64,000 nucleotides of DNA from Actinobaculum sp. 313 (lineage in GTDB: Bacteria; Actinomycetota; Actinomycetes; Actinomycetales; Actinomycetaceae), in assembly GCF_003073475.1 (NCBI RefSeq), contig NZ_CP029033.1:868001-932000 (forward strand), written 5' to 3'. Position 1 is the stretch's first letter. The number at the start of each line of letters is the position of its first letter. Below, in pieces: positions 17,883-29,428 of the stretch. The notes under the pieces were generated by a model. It was not told the DNA's origin. It saw only the letters and a list, made by a program, of their open reading frames with translations, and did not search any database. Made by a program: the position numbers and the translations under genes.

Positions 17883-19742
17883 ATGTGTGGAATCGTCGGA
17901 TATGTGGGACACCAGGAATCCTCATCGCGTCCTCTTGAGGTTGTTCTGGAAGGTTTGGCTCGGCTCGAATACCGCGGATACGATTCCGCCGGTGTCGCCG
18001 TGGCAGGCGCCGATGGGATGCAAATCGCCAAACGCGCCGGTCGCCTCGATAATCTCCGCGAGATTGTGACTGGCTCACCGCTGGCCGCGGCGCGAAGTGC
18101 CATTGGGCATACGCGCTGGGCAACGCACGGCGGCCCAACCGATACGAACGCCCACCCGCATGTCAGTTTTGATGCTCGAGTGGCAGTGGTACACAACGGC
18201 ATTATCGAGAACTACCAGCAGCTCGCCGCCGAACTGACGGAACAGGGGATCCGGCGCACATCCGAGACCGATACGGAGGTCGCAGCGCATCAGCTCGCGC
18301 TGGAGCTTGCCAAGGACGGCGACCTTCTCGCGGCCATGCGTCGTCTGGCTGCCCGGCTGGAAGGCTCCTTCACCCTGGTGGCCTTGGATGCCGAGCATCC
18401 TGACGCCATCGTCGCTGCCCGGCGCAATTCGCCCCTGGTTGTCGGAATGGGGGAAGGTGAGAATTTTCTTGGCTCCGACGTGGCGGCCTTTGTCGGCCAG
18501 ACCCGTCACGCCCTGGAATTGGGGCAGGACCAAATCGTTCGTATCACGGCTGATAACGTCGAAGTGATCGACTTCGACGGCACGCCGTCGCACGGTAACC
18601 CCTTCGAGGTTGACTGGGATGTCAACGCGGCCGTGAAAGGCGGGTACGACACCTTCATGGATAAGGAGATCCACGAGGAGCCGACCGCCGTCGCAGAGAC
18701 CCTGCGCGGACGCACCACTCCGGATGGCAATCTCCAGCTGGACGAGATGCGTATTCCCGAGGAGATTCTGCGCTCCATCGACAAGATCATCGTCGTCGCC
18801 TGTGGCACCGCTGCCTACGCCGGGCACGTGGCCAAATACGCCATTGAGCACTGGTGTCGTATCCCGGTCGAAGTGGAACTGGCGCACGAGTTCCGCTATC
18901 GCGACCCGGTTGTCAACGAGCGCACACTGGTGGTTGCCATCTCGCAATCCGGAGAGACCATGGACACACTCATGGCCATCCGGCATGCCCGTGAGCAGGG
19001 GTCGAAGGTTCTGGCAATAGTGAACACACACGGCTCCACCATTGCCCGAGAATCGGATGCGGTGCTTTACACACACGCCGGGCCCGAGGTCGCCGTCGCC
19101 TCCACCAAAGCGTTCATCGCTCAGATCACCGCCTGCTACCTACTCGGCCTTTACCTCGCGGAGCTGCGTGGCAATAAGTATGTGGACGAGGTTGCTACCT
19201 ATTTGGAAGAGCTCGGTAAGATGCCGGGGCGCATTCAGGAGGTGCTCGCTGCGGAAGATGAGGTTCGTGAACTGGCACGTTCGATGGCGGATACCACGTC
19301 GGTGCTCTTCCTCGGGAGGCACGTCGGATTCCCGGTGGCTCTGGAAGGTGCACTGAAGCTTAAGGAACTCGCTTACATTCATGCCGAGGGTTTCGCCGCT
19401 GGCGAGTTGAAGCACGGTCCCATCGCGCTGATCGAACAGGATCTGCCGGTCTTTGTGATCGTACCGACGCCGCGGCGGCCCTTGCTGCACTCCAAGGTCA
19501 TTTCGAATCTGCAGGAGGTGCGCGCCCGTGGCGCGAATACCATCGTCATAGCAGAAGAGGGTGACACCGATGTGGAGGCGCATGCGTCGAAGGTCTTCTG
19601 GGTGCCGCGCACCACGCCAACCCTGATGATGCCGTTGGTGACCGTCGTGCCACTGCAGATTTTCGCCTGTGAGCTAGCACGGGTGAAGGGATACGATGTG
19701 GACAAGCCGCGGAACCTGGCGAAGTCCGTGACCGTGGAGTGA
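17883..19742 (+). CDS. glmS: Glutamine-fructose-6-phosphate aminotransferase
   Basis: The 619-residue enzyme makes glucosamine 6-phosphate from fructose 6-phosphate and glutamine, the first step to UDP-GlcNAc. Cys2 in MCGIVGYVG is the amidotransferase nucleophile; the glutaminase domain covers about 1-240, followed by two SIS isomerase domains (SQSGETMDTLMAI) and the conserved end KSVTVE. Start context suggests a leaderless message. nnr follows after 3 bases. Confidence 0.96.
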   Translation: MCGIVGYVGHQESSSRPLEVVLEGLARLEYRGYDSAGVAVAGADGMQIAKRAGRLDNLREIVTGSPLAAARSAIGHTRWATHGGPTDTNAHPHVSFDARVAVVHNGIIENYQQLAAELTEQGIRRTSETDTEVAAHQLALELAKDGDLLAAMRRLAARLEGSFTLVALDAEHPDAIVAARRNSPLVVGMGEGENFLGSDVAAFVGQTRHALELGQDQIVRITADNVEVIDFDGTPSHGNPFEVDWDVNAAVKGGYDTFMDKEIHEEPTAVAETLRGRTTPDGNLQLDEMRIPEEILRSIDKIIVVACGTAAYAGHVAKYAIEHWCRIPVEVELAHEFRYRDPVVNERTLVVAISQSGETMDTLMAIRHAREQGSKVLAIVNTHGSTIARESDAVLYTHAGPEVAVASTKAFIAQITACYLLGLYLAELRGNKYVDEVATYLEELGKMPGRIQEVLAAEDEVRELARSMADTTSVLFLGRHVGFPVALEGALKLKELAYIHAEGFAAGELKHGPIALIEQDLPVFVIVPTPRRPLLHSKVISNLQEVRARGANTIVIAEEGDTDVEAHASKVFWVPRTTPTLMMPLVTVVPLQIFACELARVKGYDVDKPRNLAKSVTVE

Positions 19743-19745
19743 GCC

Positions 19746-21221
19746 ATGAAGCGGGCGTACCGGTGTGATGACATCCGCGAGGCGGAGGCGCCACTGTTGG
19801 AGGCGGGCGTACCGCTCATGCAGCAAGCCGCCGCCGCGCTCGCCTCGGAAACGTTACGGGAGTGGCGTTCGCGTGGAAACCGGATCCCCGGCACTCGGGT
19901 GCTGCTGCTGGTAGGAGCCGGAAACAATGGCGGAGACGCACTGTACGCGGGCGCGCGGTTGGCCCGGCGTGGCATGGCCGTAATGGCTCTGCTTGCCAGC
20001 TCGCACGTTCACCCAGAGGGCCTCGCGGCCGCGCAACAGGCGGGCGTTCGCGTTGTTGATGGGCTGCCATCGGCGGATGTTGTTATCGACGGTTTAGTAG
20101 GCATTGGCGCACGCGGACCACTGCGAGAACCGCTGGCCGGCGTTGTACAGGCGCTGGGGCAGCGGCGGACAGAGCTGACAGTTGCAGTAGATGTGCCATC
20201 CGGGGTGGGTGGCGACGACGGCGCCGTTAGCGGCCCAGTGGTCACGGCGGATATCACAGTGACCATGGGTGCTCTGAAACCAGGCCTGCTTCTTGATCCG
20301 GGGCGCCGCCACGTGGGGCGAATCATTCGTGTTCCACTTGGCTTTGAAGCACATCTGCCATCCGAACCTGCGGCAATCACGCTTGAAGCACCGGAAATTG
20401 CACGGCTGTGGCGGGTGCCGGACGCCGATTCCCACAAGTACAGTCGCGGCGTTGCCGGGCTGATGACCGGTTCCCCCCGCTATCCGGGAGCGGGTCTGCT
20501 CTCGGTGGATGCCGCATTGGCATCCGGGTGTGGAATGGTGCGGTACGTGGGTCAGCGGGAGCTCGCGGGCGTCGTCGTACAGCGCTGCCCGGAGGTGGTG
20601 ACAGCGCCCGGACGAGTACAGACTTGGGTCCTCGGTTCCGGAATTGATATGGACGACGAGGTCGCTGCCTCCGAAGTGGCGCGACGCCTGCATGAGGCCG
20701 TGGCGGAGGAACTCCCGGTGGTACTCGATGCCGGAGCGATTTCCCTCGCCTACACCACCGACCTGCCAGAAAACGTGGTTCTTACACCGCACGCCGGTGA
20801 ACTCGTCGCTCTGCTGGCCGCACGCGGTGAGCACCTCTCGCGGCATGACGTGGAAACCGGTCCGGCGCGCGCTGCCCGGCTCGCTGCGACGCTGACGGGA
20901 GCAACCGTGCATCTCAAAGGCGCCATCGACGTTGCCTGCTCGCCCGACGGTCCGCTGTACGTGCAATCCAATGCGCCCGCGTGGCGCGGAACGGCTGGTG
21001 CCGGCGATGTGCAGGCCGGCCTGCTCGGTGGCCTCTTGGCACAGTGGGGCCGTGCGGCCGCCCATCCCGCACGCCTTGCCGCGGCCGCCGCAGCTATCCA
21101 TGCACGTGCTGCCGCTATCGCGTCCGGAACCGACGCAGGCGGAGTGGGGCGGCCGATTCGTGCTGGCGAGATCGTCCGGGCGATCCCGGCGGCAATAGCT
21201 GAGACGTTCGCGGAGGCGTGA
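19746..21221 (+). CDS. nnr: Bifunctional NAD(P)H-hydrate epimerase/dehydratase
   Basis: The 491-residue repair enzyme restores hydrated NADH and NADPH. The N-terminal epimerase domain (about 1-215) contains VGAGNNGGDALYAGARLA and AVDVPSGV; the C-terminal ADP-dependent dehydratase domain contains VVLDAGAIS, LTPHAGELVAL and WRGTAGAGDVQAGLLGGL. In many actinobacteria acpS lies between glmS and this gene; it is missing here. It is coupled to glmS (3-base gap) and overlaps alr. Confidence 0.92.
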   Translation: MKRAYRCDDIREAEAPLLEAGVPLMQQAAAALASETLREWRSRGNRIPGTRVLLLVGAGNNGGDALYAGARLARRGMAVMALLASSHVHPEGLAAAQQAGVRVVDGLPSADVVIDGLVGIGARGPLREPLAGVVQALGQRRTELTVAVDVPSGVGGDDGAVSGPVVTADITVTMGALKPGLLLDPGRRHVGRIIRVPLGFEAHLPSEPAAITLEAPEIARLWRVPDADSHKYSRGVAGLMTGSPRYPGAGLLSVDAALASGCGMVRYVGQRELAGVVVQRCPEVVTAPGRVQTWVLGSGIDMDDEVAASEVARRLHEAVAEELPVVLDAGAISLAYTTDLPENVVLTPHAGELVALLAARGEHLSRHDVETGPARAARLAATLTGATVHLKGAIDVACSPDGPLYVQSNAPAWRGTAGAGDVQAGLLGGLLAQWGRAAAHPARLAAAAAAIHARAAAIASGTDAGGVGRPIRAGEIVRAIPAAIAETFAEA

Positions 21222-22363
21222 TGATTCCCTACTATCCGGCAGTGGCCGATATTGATCTGGATGCTGCTGCCCGCAACCTGCGCCAAGTGCGTAGCGCAAT
21301 CGACGGGCAGAAGATTCTGGCCGTCGTCAAGGCGGATGCATACGGCCATGGTCGAGCGCAATGTGCGCGGGCATTTCTGGCGGCGGGAGCAGATTTCCTC
21401 GGGGTGGCACAGCTTGGTGAAGCATTGGCGCTGCGTGAGGAGATCGGGCCGGGGCCGCGCATTCTCGCGTGGATATATGCCCCCGGTGCTCCCCTGGTCG
21501 ACGCCGTGCGCGCCGGGATAGATGTGTCGGTGGGCTCCTTCTGGGCCATCGATGAGTTGGCGGCTGCAGCTAAAATAACAGCCATCGCCGCGCGTATTCA
21601 TCTCAAGGTCGATACGGCGATGACCCGCGGGGGTTTCAACCTTGAGAATGTTGAAGAGGCGGCCCGGCGTATTCGCGGCGCGGGGGAGTTATTCGATCCG
21701 GTTGGTTTGTGGAGTCACCTGGCGCGGGCGGACGAGCCCGATTGCGGAGTGACCGAGCAGCAGATTGAGCGTTTCGAGCAGGCACGTACAGCTGCCGCGC
21801 GCGGCGGCGTGGTCTTTGAAATCCATCATCTTGCGGCTTCCGCCGGCGCTTTGTGGCATCCCGCAACCCGTTACGATATGGTCCGGCCCGGTATCGTGCT
21901 TTACGGCCTGTCTCCCGAGCCGGAAGTGGCACGCGCACACGACATGGGCCTGCGGGCCGTTATGACTTTATCAGCGCAACTCACGGTGGATCGGCAGGTT
22001 CCCGCTGGCACGGGCATTTCCTACGGGCATACGGCACACACCGACCGGGCGATGCGACTGGGCGTGGTACCGCTGGGCTACGGGGATGGCATTGACCGAA
22101 AAGCGTCTAACAGCGCGCCGCTCGTCGTTGCGGGCGAACGCACGCGCATCCTCGGGCGGGTGTGCATGGACCAGTTCGTTGTGCCGATACCGGAACATGC
22201 GCAGGCCGGATCCACCGTGTACCTGTTCGGCGACGCCGCAGCGGGGTTGCCGACGGCGGACGATTGGGCTGCCGCAACCGGAACCATTGGATATGAGGTT
22301 GTCACGCGCCTTGGGGCTCGCGTGCCGCGCCGCTATCATGGCACGGGTGAACGATGCGAGTGA
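21221..22363 (+). CDS. alr: Alanine racemase
   Basis: The PLP enzyme converts L- to D-alanine for peptidoglycan. The PLP lysine lies in AVVKADAYGHG (about residue 37), the phosphate-binding region in YDMVRPGIVLYG, and the second catalytic base Tyr in GISYGHTAHTDRAMRLG. Length 380 residues is standard. The start may be GTG 21218 or ATG 21221; both overlap the nnr stop, so translation is coupled. Confidence 0.95.
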   Translation: MIPYYPAVADIDLDAAARNLRQVRSAIDGQKILAVVKADAYGHGRAQCARAFLAAGADFLGVAQLGEALALREEIGPGPRILAWIYAPGAPLVDAVRAGIDVSVGSFWAIDELAAAAKITAIAARIHLKVDTAMTRGGFNLENVEEAARRIRGAGELFDPVGLWSHLARADEPDCGVTEQQIERFEQARTAAARGGVVFEIHHLAASAGALWHPATRYDMVRPGIVLYGLSPEPEVARAHDMGLRAVMTLSAQLTVDRQVPAGTGISYGHTAHTDRAMRLGVVPLGYGDGIDRKASNSAPLVVAGERTRILGRVCMDQFVVPIPEHAQAGSTVYLFGDAAAGLPTADDWAAATGTIGYEVVTRLGARVPRRYHGTGERCE

Positions 22364-22372
22364 GGAGATGTT

Positions 22373-22939
22373 TTGGAACTAACCGTTGCGCGAGCCGCCG
22401 ACATGCGCCAGCTGGGCGAACGAGTGGGGCGTCTGCTGCACGGCGGCGATCTCATCATGCTGAACGGACCGCTTGGCGCGGGTAAAACGACTCTCACCCA
22501 GGGGATCGCGCGCGGTATGGGTGTCGGCGCGCGAGTTGTCTCCCCGACCTTCGTGATTGCACAAGTACACCATTCGGCAGGCGGTGGTCCTGATCTGGTT
22601 CATGTGGACGCCTATCGGCTGAATTCCCTAGAGGAGCTTGATGCGCTTGATCTGGATGCCTCGCTGGAAGAGTCCGTCACCGTGGTCGAGTGGGGCGAGG
22701 GCAAGGTTGAAGTTCTTTCGCCGGATCGGCTGATGATTTCGATAGCCCGGGCGGTCGGCGGCGATCCACTGGAGGTTGATACGCCGCGCACTGTTGGTTT
22801 CGAAGCGTCCGGGCCTCGCTCGCACCAACTCCTTGCACAACTGAGCGGGGCGCGACCGGGCGAACGGATGAGCCGCGACGCCGTGCCGATGAGCGCTGGT
22901 GGCGAGCAGGCGCAGGAGGCTTCGTGGTTCGGCTGTTGA
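22373..22939 (+). CDS. tsaE: tRNA t6A threonylcarbamoylation ATPase TsaE
   Basis: The 188-residue product has the P-loop NGPLGAGKTTLTQGIARG, the SPTFVIAQVH motif and VHVDAYRL typical of TsaE, which drives turnover of the TsaB-TsaD complex in t6A37 formation. It starts with TTG 22373, with GGAG 8-10 bases upstream. The C-terminal 50 residues are longer than in most homologues and overlap the next gene by 16 bases. Confidence 0.92.
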   Translation: MELTVARAADMRQLGERVGRLLHGGDLIMLNGPLGAGKTTLTQGIARGMGVGARVVSPTFVIAQVHHSAGGGPDLVHVDAYRLNSLEELDALDLDASLEESVTVVEWGEGKVEVLSPDRLMISIARAVGGDPLEVDTPRTVGFEASGPRSHQLLAQLSGARPGERMSRDAVPMSAGGEQAQEASWFGC

Positions 22940-23649
22940 GCGGCATCGCAGTTGCTGTCGCGCTTGCGGGGAGTCCGACGACGGCGATCGACGGTGACTG
23001 GTTCTCCTCAACCGCGCAGAGCATCGTGCGTGAAAATGCGTCCCGGGACCTTCCGGGTGTGGCCAGTAACAGGATTGATGACCTGAAAATTGGGGATCCG
23101 GTGACGGTGGAGCAGGAGAGTTATCAGGTGGCGCCAATCCTGCTGGATGGTACGCCGGTGGGTACGATTGCCACGGACTTCGCGGGCACCGAGGTTATTA
23201 CCAATGATGAGTATTTCGCCGACACGGTTGCGGCCATGCCGCGCGATGGACGGATCGTTGTCTTCACTGAACTAGGGGGCGCGGAGGATCTGGGAGGATG
23301 GTTCCTTCGGGTAGATGGCCTGGTATCTCCGTTGGACCCGGTGGCTCGGTCCGTGCTTGCCGGGCCGGTCGGCGAGGACGACTTCGAGACGATACGGGAG
23401 TCATTCGGCACGTCGGCAGCCGTCGGCACCGGTGATAGTGAGCCGGGGAAGGAACAGGCCGGATCGCGACGGATCGTCCTCTATCTCGGTGTGGTGGTAG
23501 GGGTGCTGGCAGCCGTCACGGTGGTGCTGGCCGTGCGTCGTCGGAGGAGGAATGCGCGCGAAGGCCAAGCGCATGATCGAGCAACACCGCCCGGTAATGG
23601 CGGAAGAATCGCCACAATAAGCGAGGAAACGGTTCGCGAGAATGAATGA
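22924..23649 (+). CDS. Membrane-anchored protein of unknown function
   Basis: The 241-residue product has a short hydrophobic N-terminus (LLSGIAVAVALAGSPTTA) that looks like a signal peptide, an exported domain of about 150 residues with no family I recognise, and a C-terminal membrane segment (IVLYLGVVVGVLAAVTVVLAV, about 180-200) followed by an Arg-rich cytoplasmic tail. It starts with GTG inside tsaE and its stop is directly followed by tsaB, so it is embedded in the t6A cluster although nothing ties it to tRNA modification. Confidence 0.65.
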   Translation: MVRLLSGIAVAVALAGSPTTAIDGDWFSSTAQSIVRENASRDLPGVASNRIDDLKIGDPVTVEQESYQVAPILLDGTPVGTIATDFAGTEVITNDEYFADTVAAMPRDGRIVVFTELGGAEDLGGWFLRVDGLVSPLDPVARSVLAGPVGEDDFETIRESFGTSAAVGTGDSEPGKEQAGSRRIVLYLGVVVGVLAAVTVVLAVRRRRRNAREGQAHDRATPPGNGGRIATISEETVRENE

Positions 23650-24339
23650 GTGGACACGAGAATGAATGAGCAGGCAAGCGGTATGAATCAGGGCAGCGGT
23701 ATGAATATTTTGACGATTGATACATCGGATCGTTCGGTGGTGGGAGTCGTTCGCCGCGACGAGAGCGGGCCGACCGAACTAGCACGTGAGATCTCCGCCG
23801 ATGCTCGCCATCATGCGGAGACGCTGACTCCGATGGTGCAGCGTCTACTGGAGGCAAGCGATGTAATGCGTCCAGACATGGTGATTGTCGGCACCGGACC
23901 GGGTGCCTTCACCGGGTTGCGCGCGGGCCTCATGACGGGGCGTGCACTGAGCCGCGGCTGGAATGTCCCGATCTACGGCGTCTCCTCGCTGGAGTCTCTC
24001 GCGGCCGCCGCGGGCGATGGCGAGGTGTTGGCTGTGATTGACGCGCGTAGGCGGGAGGTGTTCACGCTGCGTGCCCGCGTCACCGGCGATGATGTGGAAG
24101 TTCTGTCGGGGCCGACAATCGCGGCGCCGTCGGCGTTGGAACCGGCACCGACCATTGCGGTGCAGCGCGAATGGCGGGAGCTGCCGGACGCCGTCGTTGT
24201 GCAATGCGAACCGGTGGCCATGGTGCGAGTCGCCTTGGCGTACCTGTACCAGGGCGAGGAAGCGAAGCTGGGGGCGGAACCGCAGTATTTGCGGCGGCCC
24301 GATATTCACGGCGGCGTGCCGCAGTCTCATGGCAGATAA
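23650..24339 (+). CDS. tsaB: tRNA t6A threonylcarbamoyltransferase partner TsaB
   Basis: An ASKHA-fold partner of TsaD. ILTIDTSDRSVVGVV at the start and VGTGPGAFTGLRAGLMTGRAL identify it. Three in-frame starts exist (GTG 23650, ATG 23662, ATG 23701); ATG 23701 gives the canonical MNILTIDTS. The upstream ones come from small duplications: GAGAATGAATGAG at 23638 and 23659, and AGCGGTATGAAT twice. It overlaps the rimI start. Confidence 0.9.
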   Translation: MDTRMNEQASGMNQGSGMNILTIDTSDRSVVGVVRRDESGPTELAREISADARHHAETLTPMVQRLLEASDVMRPDMVIVGTGPGAFTGLRAGLMTGRALSRGWNVPIYGVSSLESLAAAAGDGEVLAVIDARRREVFTLRARVTGDDVEVLSGPTIAAPSALEPAPTIAVQREWRELPDAVVVQCEPVAMVRVALAYLYQGEEAKLGAEPQYLRRPDIHGGVPQSHGR

Positions 24340-24837
24340 TATCGGGCGGCAGGAGGACGGTTCGGGAAACGGCGACCTCCTCGGCCCGGGAGATGCTTTG
24401 TCGGCCGGGTTGCAGCGAATCGAACCGGGACTGGAGTATCTCAGCCGCGTTGTCGACTTCGACAAAAGGATCTTTGGCCGCGACGCCTGGCCACGGGCGG
24501 TGTGGCGTTACGAGTTGGCGCAACGGGGCCGCTATATGGCTTATGTGGAGGCCAATGGGGAGATAGCAGCACTCGGCGCGATTGCCGGCGTGCCGGAGGC
24601 GGAAGTGCTAACTGTTGGTGTAGATCCGCGATGGCGCCGCCGCGGTTTGGCGCGACGCCTGTTGCGCGAACTACTAGACATCGCGCTTGATCAGGGGCGG
24701 TCGTCGTCTTTCTTGAGGTACGAGCTCGTGACCGTGGCGCGCAGGCCCTTTATGAACAGCAGGGGTTCAGGGCGGTAGGCAGACGTCCGCAGTACTATCA
24801 CGACGACGACGCACTAATTATGCGTTGGGATGCGTAA
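24329..24837 (+). pseudogene. rimI: Ribosomal-protein alanine acetyltransferase RimI, frameshifted
   Basis: The first frame reads a GNAT fold with LTVGVDPRWRRRGLARRLLR (the acetyl-CoA site), then runs into unrelated residues. The rest of RimI, FLEVRARDRGAQALYEQQGF and the end HDDDALIMRWDA, is in the +1 frame. Restoring one G in the run at 24694-24697 gives a continuous protein of 169 residues. The order tsaE-tsaB-rimI-tsaD is typical of actinobacteria. Either a real loss, a slippage-prone tract or a sequencing error. Confidence 0.85.
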
Positions 24838-24884
24838 GAAAGTGACAACGGTTCCAGGTTGCTGCCACCTGTGAAGGGCAAGGA

Positions 24885-24918
24885 TTCCGAGCGGTAGACA
24901 AACGCTTGCGGCTCGGAA
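24885..24918. terminator. Hairpin after rimI
   Basis: A perfect 8-bp stem, TTCCGAGC with GCTCGGAA, and an 18-base loop lie 48 bases after the rimI stop. There is no T run, so termination is uncertain. Nothing else is seen in the 247-base gap up to sdhC. Confidence 0.35.
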
Positions 24919-25072
24919 ACGACGTAGTCGTGACGAAGATCATGCCGCATGGCGGGCCGATAAGGGACGAAGGGCGGAGAGAGATCCAGAAAACCTACTT
25001 CAGCCCGCGGAGAATTACGACACTGATTCTTGACGTATTTCCTACACGTGCGGTAAGGGCGGAAGAATTCGC

Positions 25073-25078
25073 TACGAT
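25073..25078 (+). promoter_or_regulatory. -10 box of leaderless sdhC
   Basis: TACGAT ends 6 bases before the GTG start of sdhC and no ribosome site lies between them, the same geometry as at glmS and guaB. Confidence 0.45.
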
Positions 25079-25084
25079 CAAGAC

Positions 25085-25789
25085 GTGGCTACGTCATCTT
25101 TACCTGTGAAGCGCGGCCGGCAAACAACCGTGGCGTTGAAAGTTGCCATGGCGGTCACCGGCCTCATCTTCGTTCTTTTCGTCCTTTTCCACATGTACGG
25201 CAATTTGAAGCTGTTCATGGGCGCGGAGGCGTACAACCATTACGCCGAGTGGCTGCATGAAGACCTGTTGTACCCGATTCTTCCACATAAGGGTGGAGTG
25301 TGGATTCTGCGGGTAGTGCTGCTATTGGCGTTGTGCATCCACGTCTTCGCCGCTTATAAGACCTGGCAGCGCGGTCGGCAGGGGCGCGGTGCCAAATACA
25401 AGGTCACGAAGGGCAAGAAGCGGCGTCTGACCTACGCGTCACGCACGATGCGTTACGGCGGCCTGATCTTGTTTGCCTTCATCATCTTCCATATCCTGCA
25501 GTTCACGGCACTGAAGATAAATATCGGCGCAAACTACTCGATGGTCTCGCCGTACGAGCGAGTCGTTGCCGGTTTCTCCGTGTGGTGGTGTTGGCTGATC
25601 TACTTGATCGCGATGTGCGCTTTGTGCCTGCATGTGCGCCATGGCGTGTTTTCGGCTCTGGCCACACTGGGATTGGATACACGTCAGCGCGAATTTGCCT
25701 TCAACCTCATTGCCTGGGCGTGCGCGCTGGCACTCCTCATTGGTTTTATGGCTCCCCCAACCGCCATCCTCGTTGGATGGATTTCCTAA
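25085..25789 (+). CDS. sdhC: Succinate dehydrogenase cytochrome b subunit
   Basis: The 234-residue protein has five hydrophobic segments and the histidines expected for the di-heme cytochrome b of menaquinone-linked succinate dehydrogenase/fumarate reductase (for example VLFHMYGNLKLFMG, FIIFHILQFTAL, CLHVRHGVFSAL). It anchors SdhAB to the membrane and passes electrons to or from menaquinone. There is no separate sdhD, as in Corynebacterium and Bacillus. Three bases separate it from sdhA. Confidence 0.92.
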   Translation: MATSSLPVKRGRQTTVALKVAMAVTGLIFVLFVLFHMYGNLKLFMGAEAYNHYAEWLHEDLLYPILPHKGGVWILRVVLLLALCIHVFAAYKTWQRGRQGRGAKYKVTKGKKRRLTYASRTMRYGGLILFAFIIFHILQFTALKINIGANYSMVSPYERVVAGFSVWWCWLIYLIAMCALCLHVRHGVFSALATLGLDTRQREFAFNLIAWACALALLIGFMAPPTAILVGWIS

Positions 25790-25792
25790 GGA

Positions 25793-27762
<1,970 letters not shown>

Positions 27763-27766
<4 letters not shown>

Positions 27767-28521
27767 GAATCAATTTGGAGTACTGGCGCCAGAACGGCCC
27801 GGATGATCCCGGTCATTTCGAGAAGCGCACGCTGGAGAACGTTGATGATCACGCCTCCTTCCTTGAGATGCTTGACGTTCTCAACGAAGAGCTCTTCGCC
27901 GCCGGTGAGGAACCGGTAGCGTTCGACTCGGACTGTCGCGAGGGCATTTGTGGAATGTGTGGGCTCGTCATCAATGGCGATCCACACGGTCCGGAGCGCA
28001 CCACGACCTGCCAGTTACATATGCGCAGCTTCAAGGATGGCGATACCATCACCATCGAGCCGTGGCGCGTGGCGGCCTTTCCGGTAATCAAGGATCTTGC
28101 GGTTGATCGCAGCGCCTTGGATCGCATTGTGCAGGCAGGCGGTTACATCTCGGTGAACACCGGTGCAGCACCGGATGCCCATTCGCAGCTTGTGCCCAAG
28201 GCCAACGCGGATCGGGCCTTCGAAGCTGCGGCCTGCATCGGGTGCGGCGCTTGCGCGGCAGCGTGCCCGAACGGCTCCGCGATGCTGTTCACCTCGGCGA
28301 AGGTTATGCATCTCGGCCTCCTGCCGCAGGGCGAGCCGGAGCGGCGCGACCGCGTGGTGAATATGCTGGTTCAACAGGACGAAGAGGGCTTTGGCGGCTG
28401 CACGAACACTGGCGCTTGCGCCAGTGTGTGCCCGAAGGAGATTCCCTTCGAGCTGATCTCGCTACTGAACCGGGAGCTGATACGTTCAATGCATCACAAG
28501 GCGCGCCAGCGCAGCGCGTAG
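27763..28521 (+). CDS. sdhB: Succinate dehydrogenase iron-sulfur subunit
   Basis: The 252-residue protein begins at GTG 27763, overlapping the sdhA stop by four bases. Cys58, Cys63, Cys66 and Cys83 ([11 protein letters not shown]) bind the [2Fe-2S] cluster; [12 protein letters not shown] and [12 protein letters not shown] bind the other two clusters. It links FAD in SdhA to the cytochrome b subunit. The ORF could extend upstream to 27679 but that part lies inside sdhA. Confidence 0.95.
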
Positions 28522-28691
28522 GTACACAGCGGCACGGCGCAGCGCGTAGGTGGTGCGCGTAGGCGTAAAGGGCCGGTAGTCGGCTACACGGTACCGAGCT
28601 GGTCAATCGCGCTGCAGATAAGCCGGAGTATTAACGTCCCGCTGCAGGCGAGCCGGAGTATCAACGAGAACCGGAGCATTAACGAGAAATA

Positions 28692-28744
28692 GAGGGTGTT
28701 TCAAGAAGTGTCGGGAAATAACCGACACTTCTTGAAACACCCTC
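28692..28744. repeat. Perfect 23-bp hairpin with AAGAAGTGTCGG core
   Basis: The arms 28692-28714 and 28722-28744 are exact inverse complements around the loop GAAATAA. It lies 170 bases after sdhB, without a T run on either side. Before it (28619-28690) the word CCGGAGTATTAACG recurs in variants three times. The core is shared with 13449 and 29008. Confidence 0.9.
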
Positions 28745-29007
28745 CACTTCTTTCGAGCGAGTCTTTCCTGCGCCTTGGTCTAGGTTCTCCTGGACCGGAG
28801 CCTGTTGCTAGGGACTGCTGCAGAGGCCTGTTGCTCAGGCCTGTTGCTTGGCGAGGCTGAGCTAGGGCGCGCGGTGGGCGCCGATGCGGTGTGCTGGCTC
28901 CCGTGGGGCCTGTGGTCTTTTGACGCCGAATTGGCAGGTGTGAGGCATGATGCCTTTGTTCCGCCGTGTTGTGGGTGTGGTGGAATGGTGGCCTTGGGAT
29001 GATGGTG

Positions 29008-29074
29008 AGAAGTGGAGGGATTTTCGAGAAGTGTCGTGGAAATCCCTACACTTCTTGCAACGTCCTCCACTTCT
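29008..29074. repeat. Second long hairpin of the same type
   Basis: AGAAGTGGAGG (29008-29018) pairs with CCTCCACTTCT (29064-29074), and inside it AGAAGTGT (29027-29034) pairs with ACACTTCT (29048-29055). The element is a looser relative of the 28692 hairpin. No gene is supported anywhere in the gap 28522-29428. Confidence 0.75.
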
Positions 29075-29304
29075 TGGAATATGTCCTTCCTGGTCCTTGG
29101 CCAGGGTCCTGTTGGACGGGGTCCGCGTGGAGCCCGTGGCTTTTCGCCCGGGTTAACCGGGATCATACGAGCCTGGGCAAGGCGATGACGATGCCGTGTA
29201 GCGGCCTTACGGAGGCGTCGCTGTAGGCTCAGGGGGCTTTTCAACAGTGCGAAAGGTGCTGCCGGGCAGGGCGTGTGGCTTCCACAGGGGATTTCAGTCC
29301 AGGC

Positions 29305-29402
29305 CAGCCCTGGCGAAAGGCTCTTCCGGGCAGACTGTGCGACCCTCTTCTCGGATACGGGTATGTGTCAGCCCTGGCGAAAGGCTCTTCCGGGCAGACT
29401 GT
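29305..29402. repeat. 34-bp direct repeat upstream of tsaD
   Basis: Identical 34-bp copies at 29305-29338 and 29369-29402 (starting CAGCCCTGGCGAAAGGCTCT) lie 64 bases apart. The second ends 26 bases before the tsaD start, next to its TAGACT box (29415-29420). Confidence 0.9.
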
Positions 29403-29428
29403 ACGGCCGCCCTATAGACTAGGAGACC

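Noticed and set aside
18075-19076. Minus-strand frame of 333 residues opposite glmS
   Set aside because: Shadow frame with no domain; glmS is complete on the other strand.
20094-21299. Minus-strand frame of 401 residues opposite nnr
   Set aside because: No recognisable family, Cys/Arg-rich shadow of nnr, whose motifs are intact.
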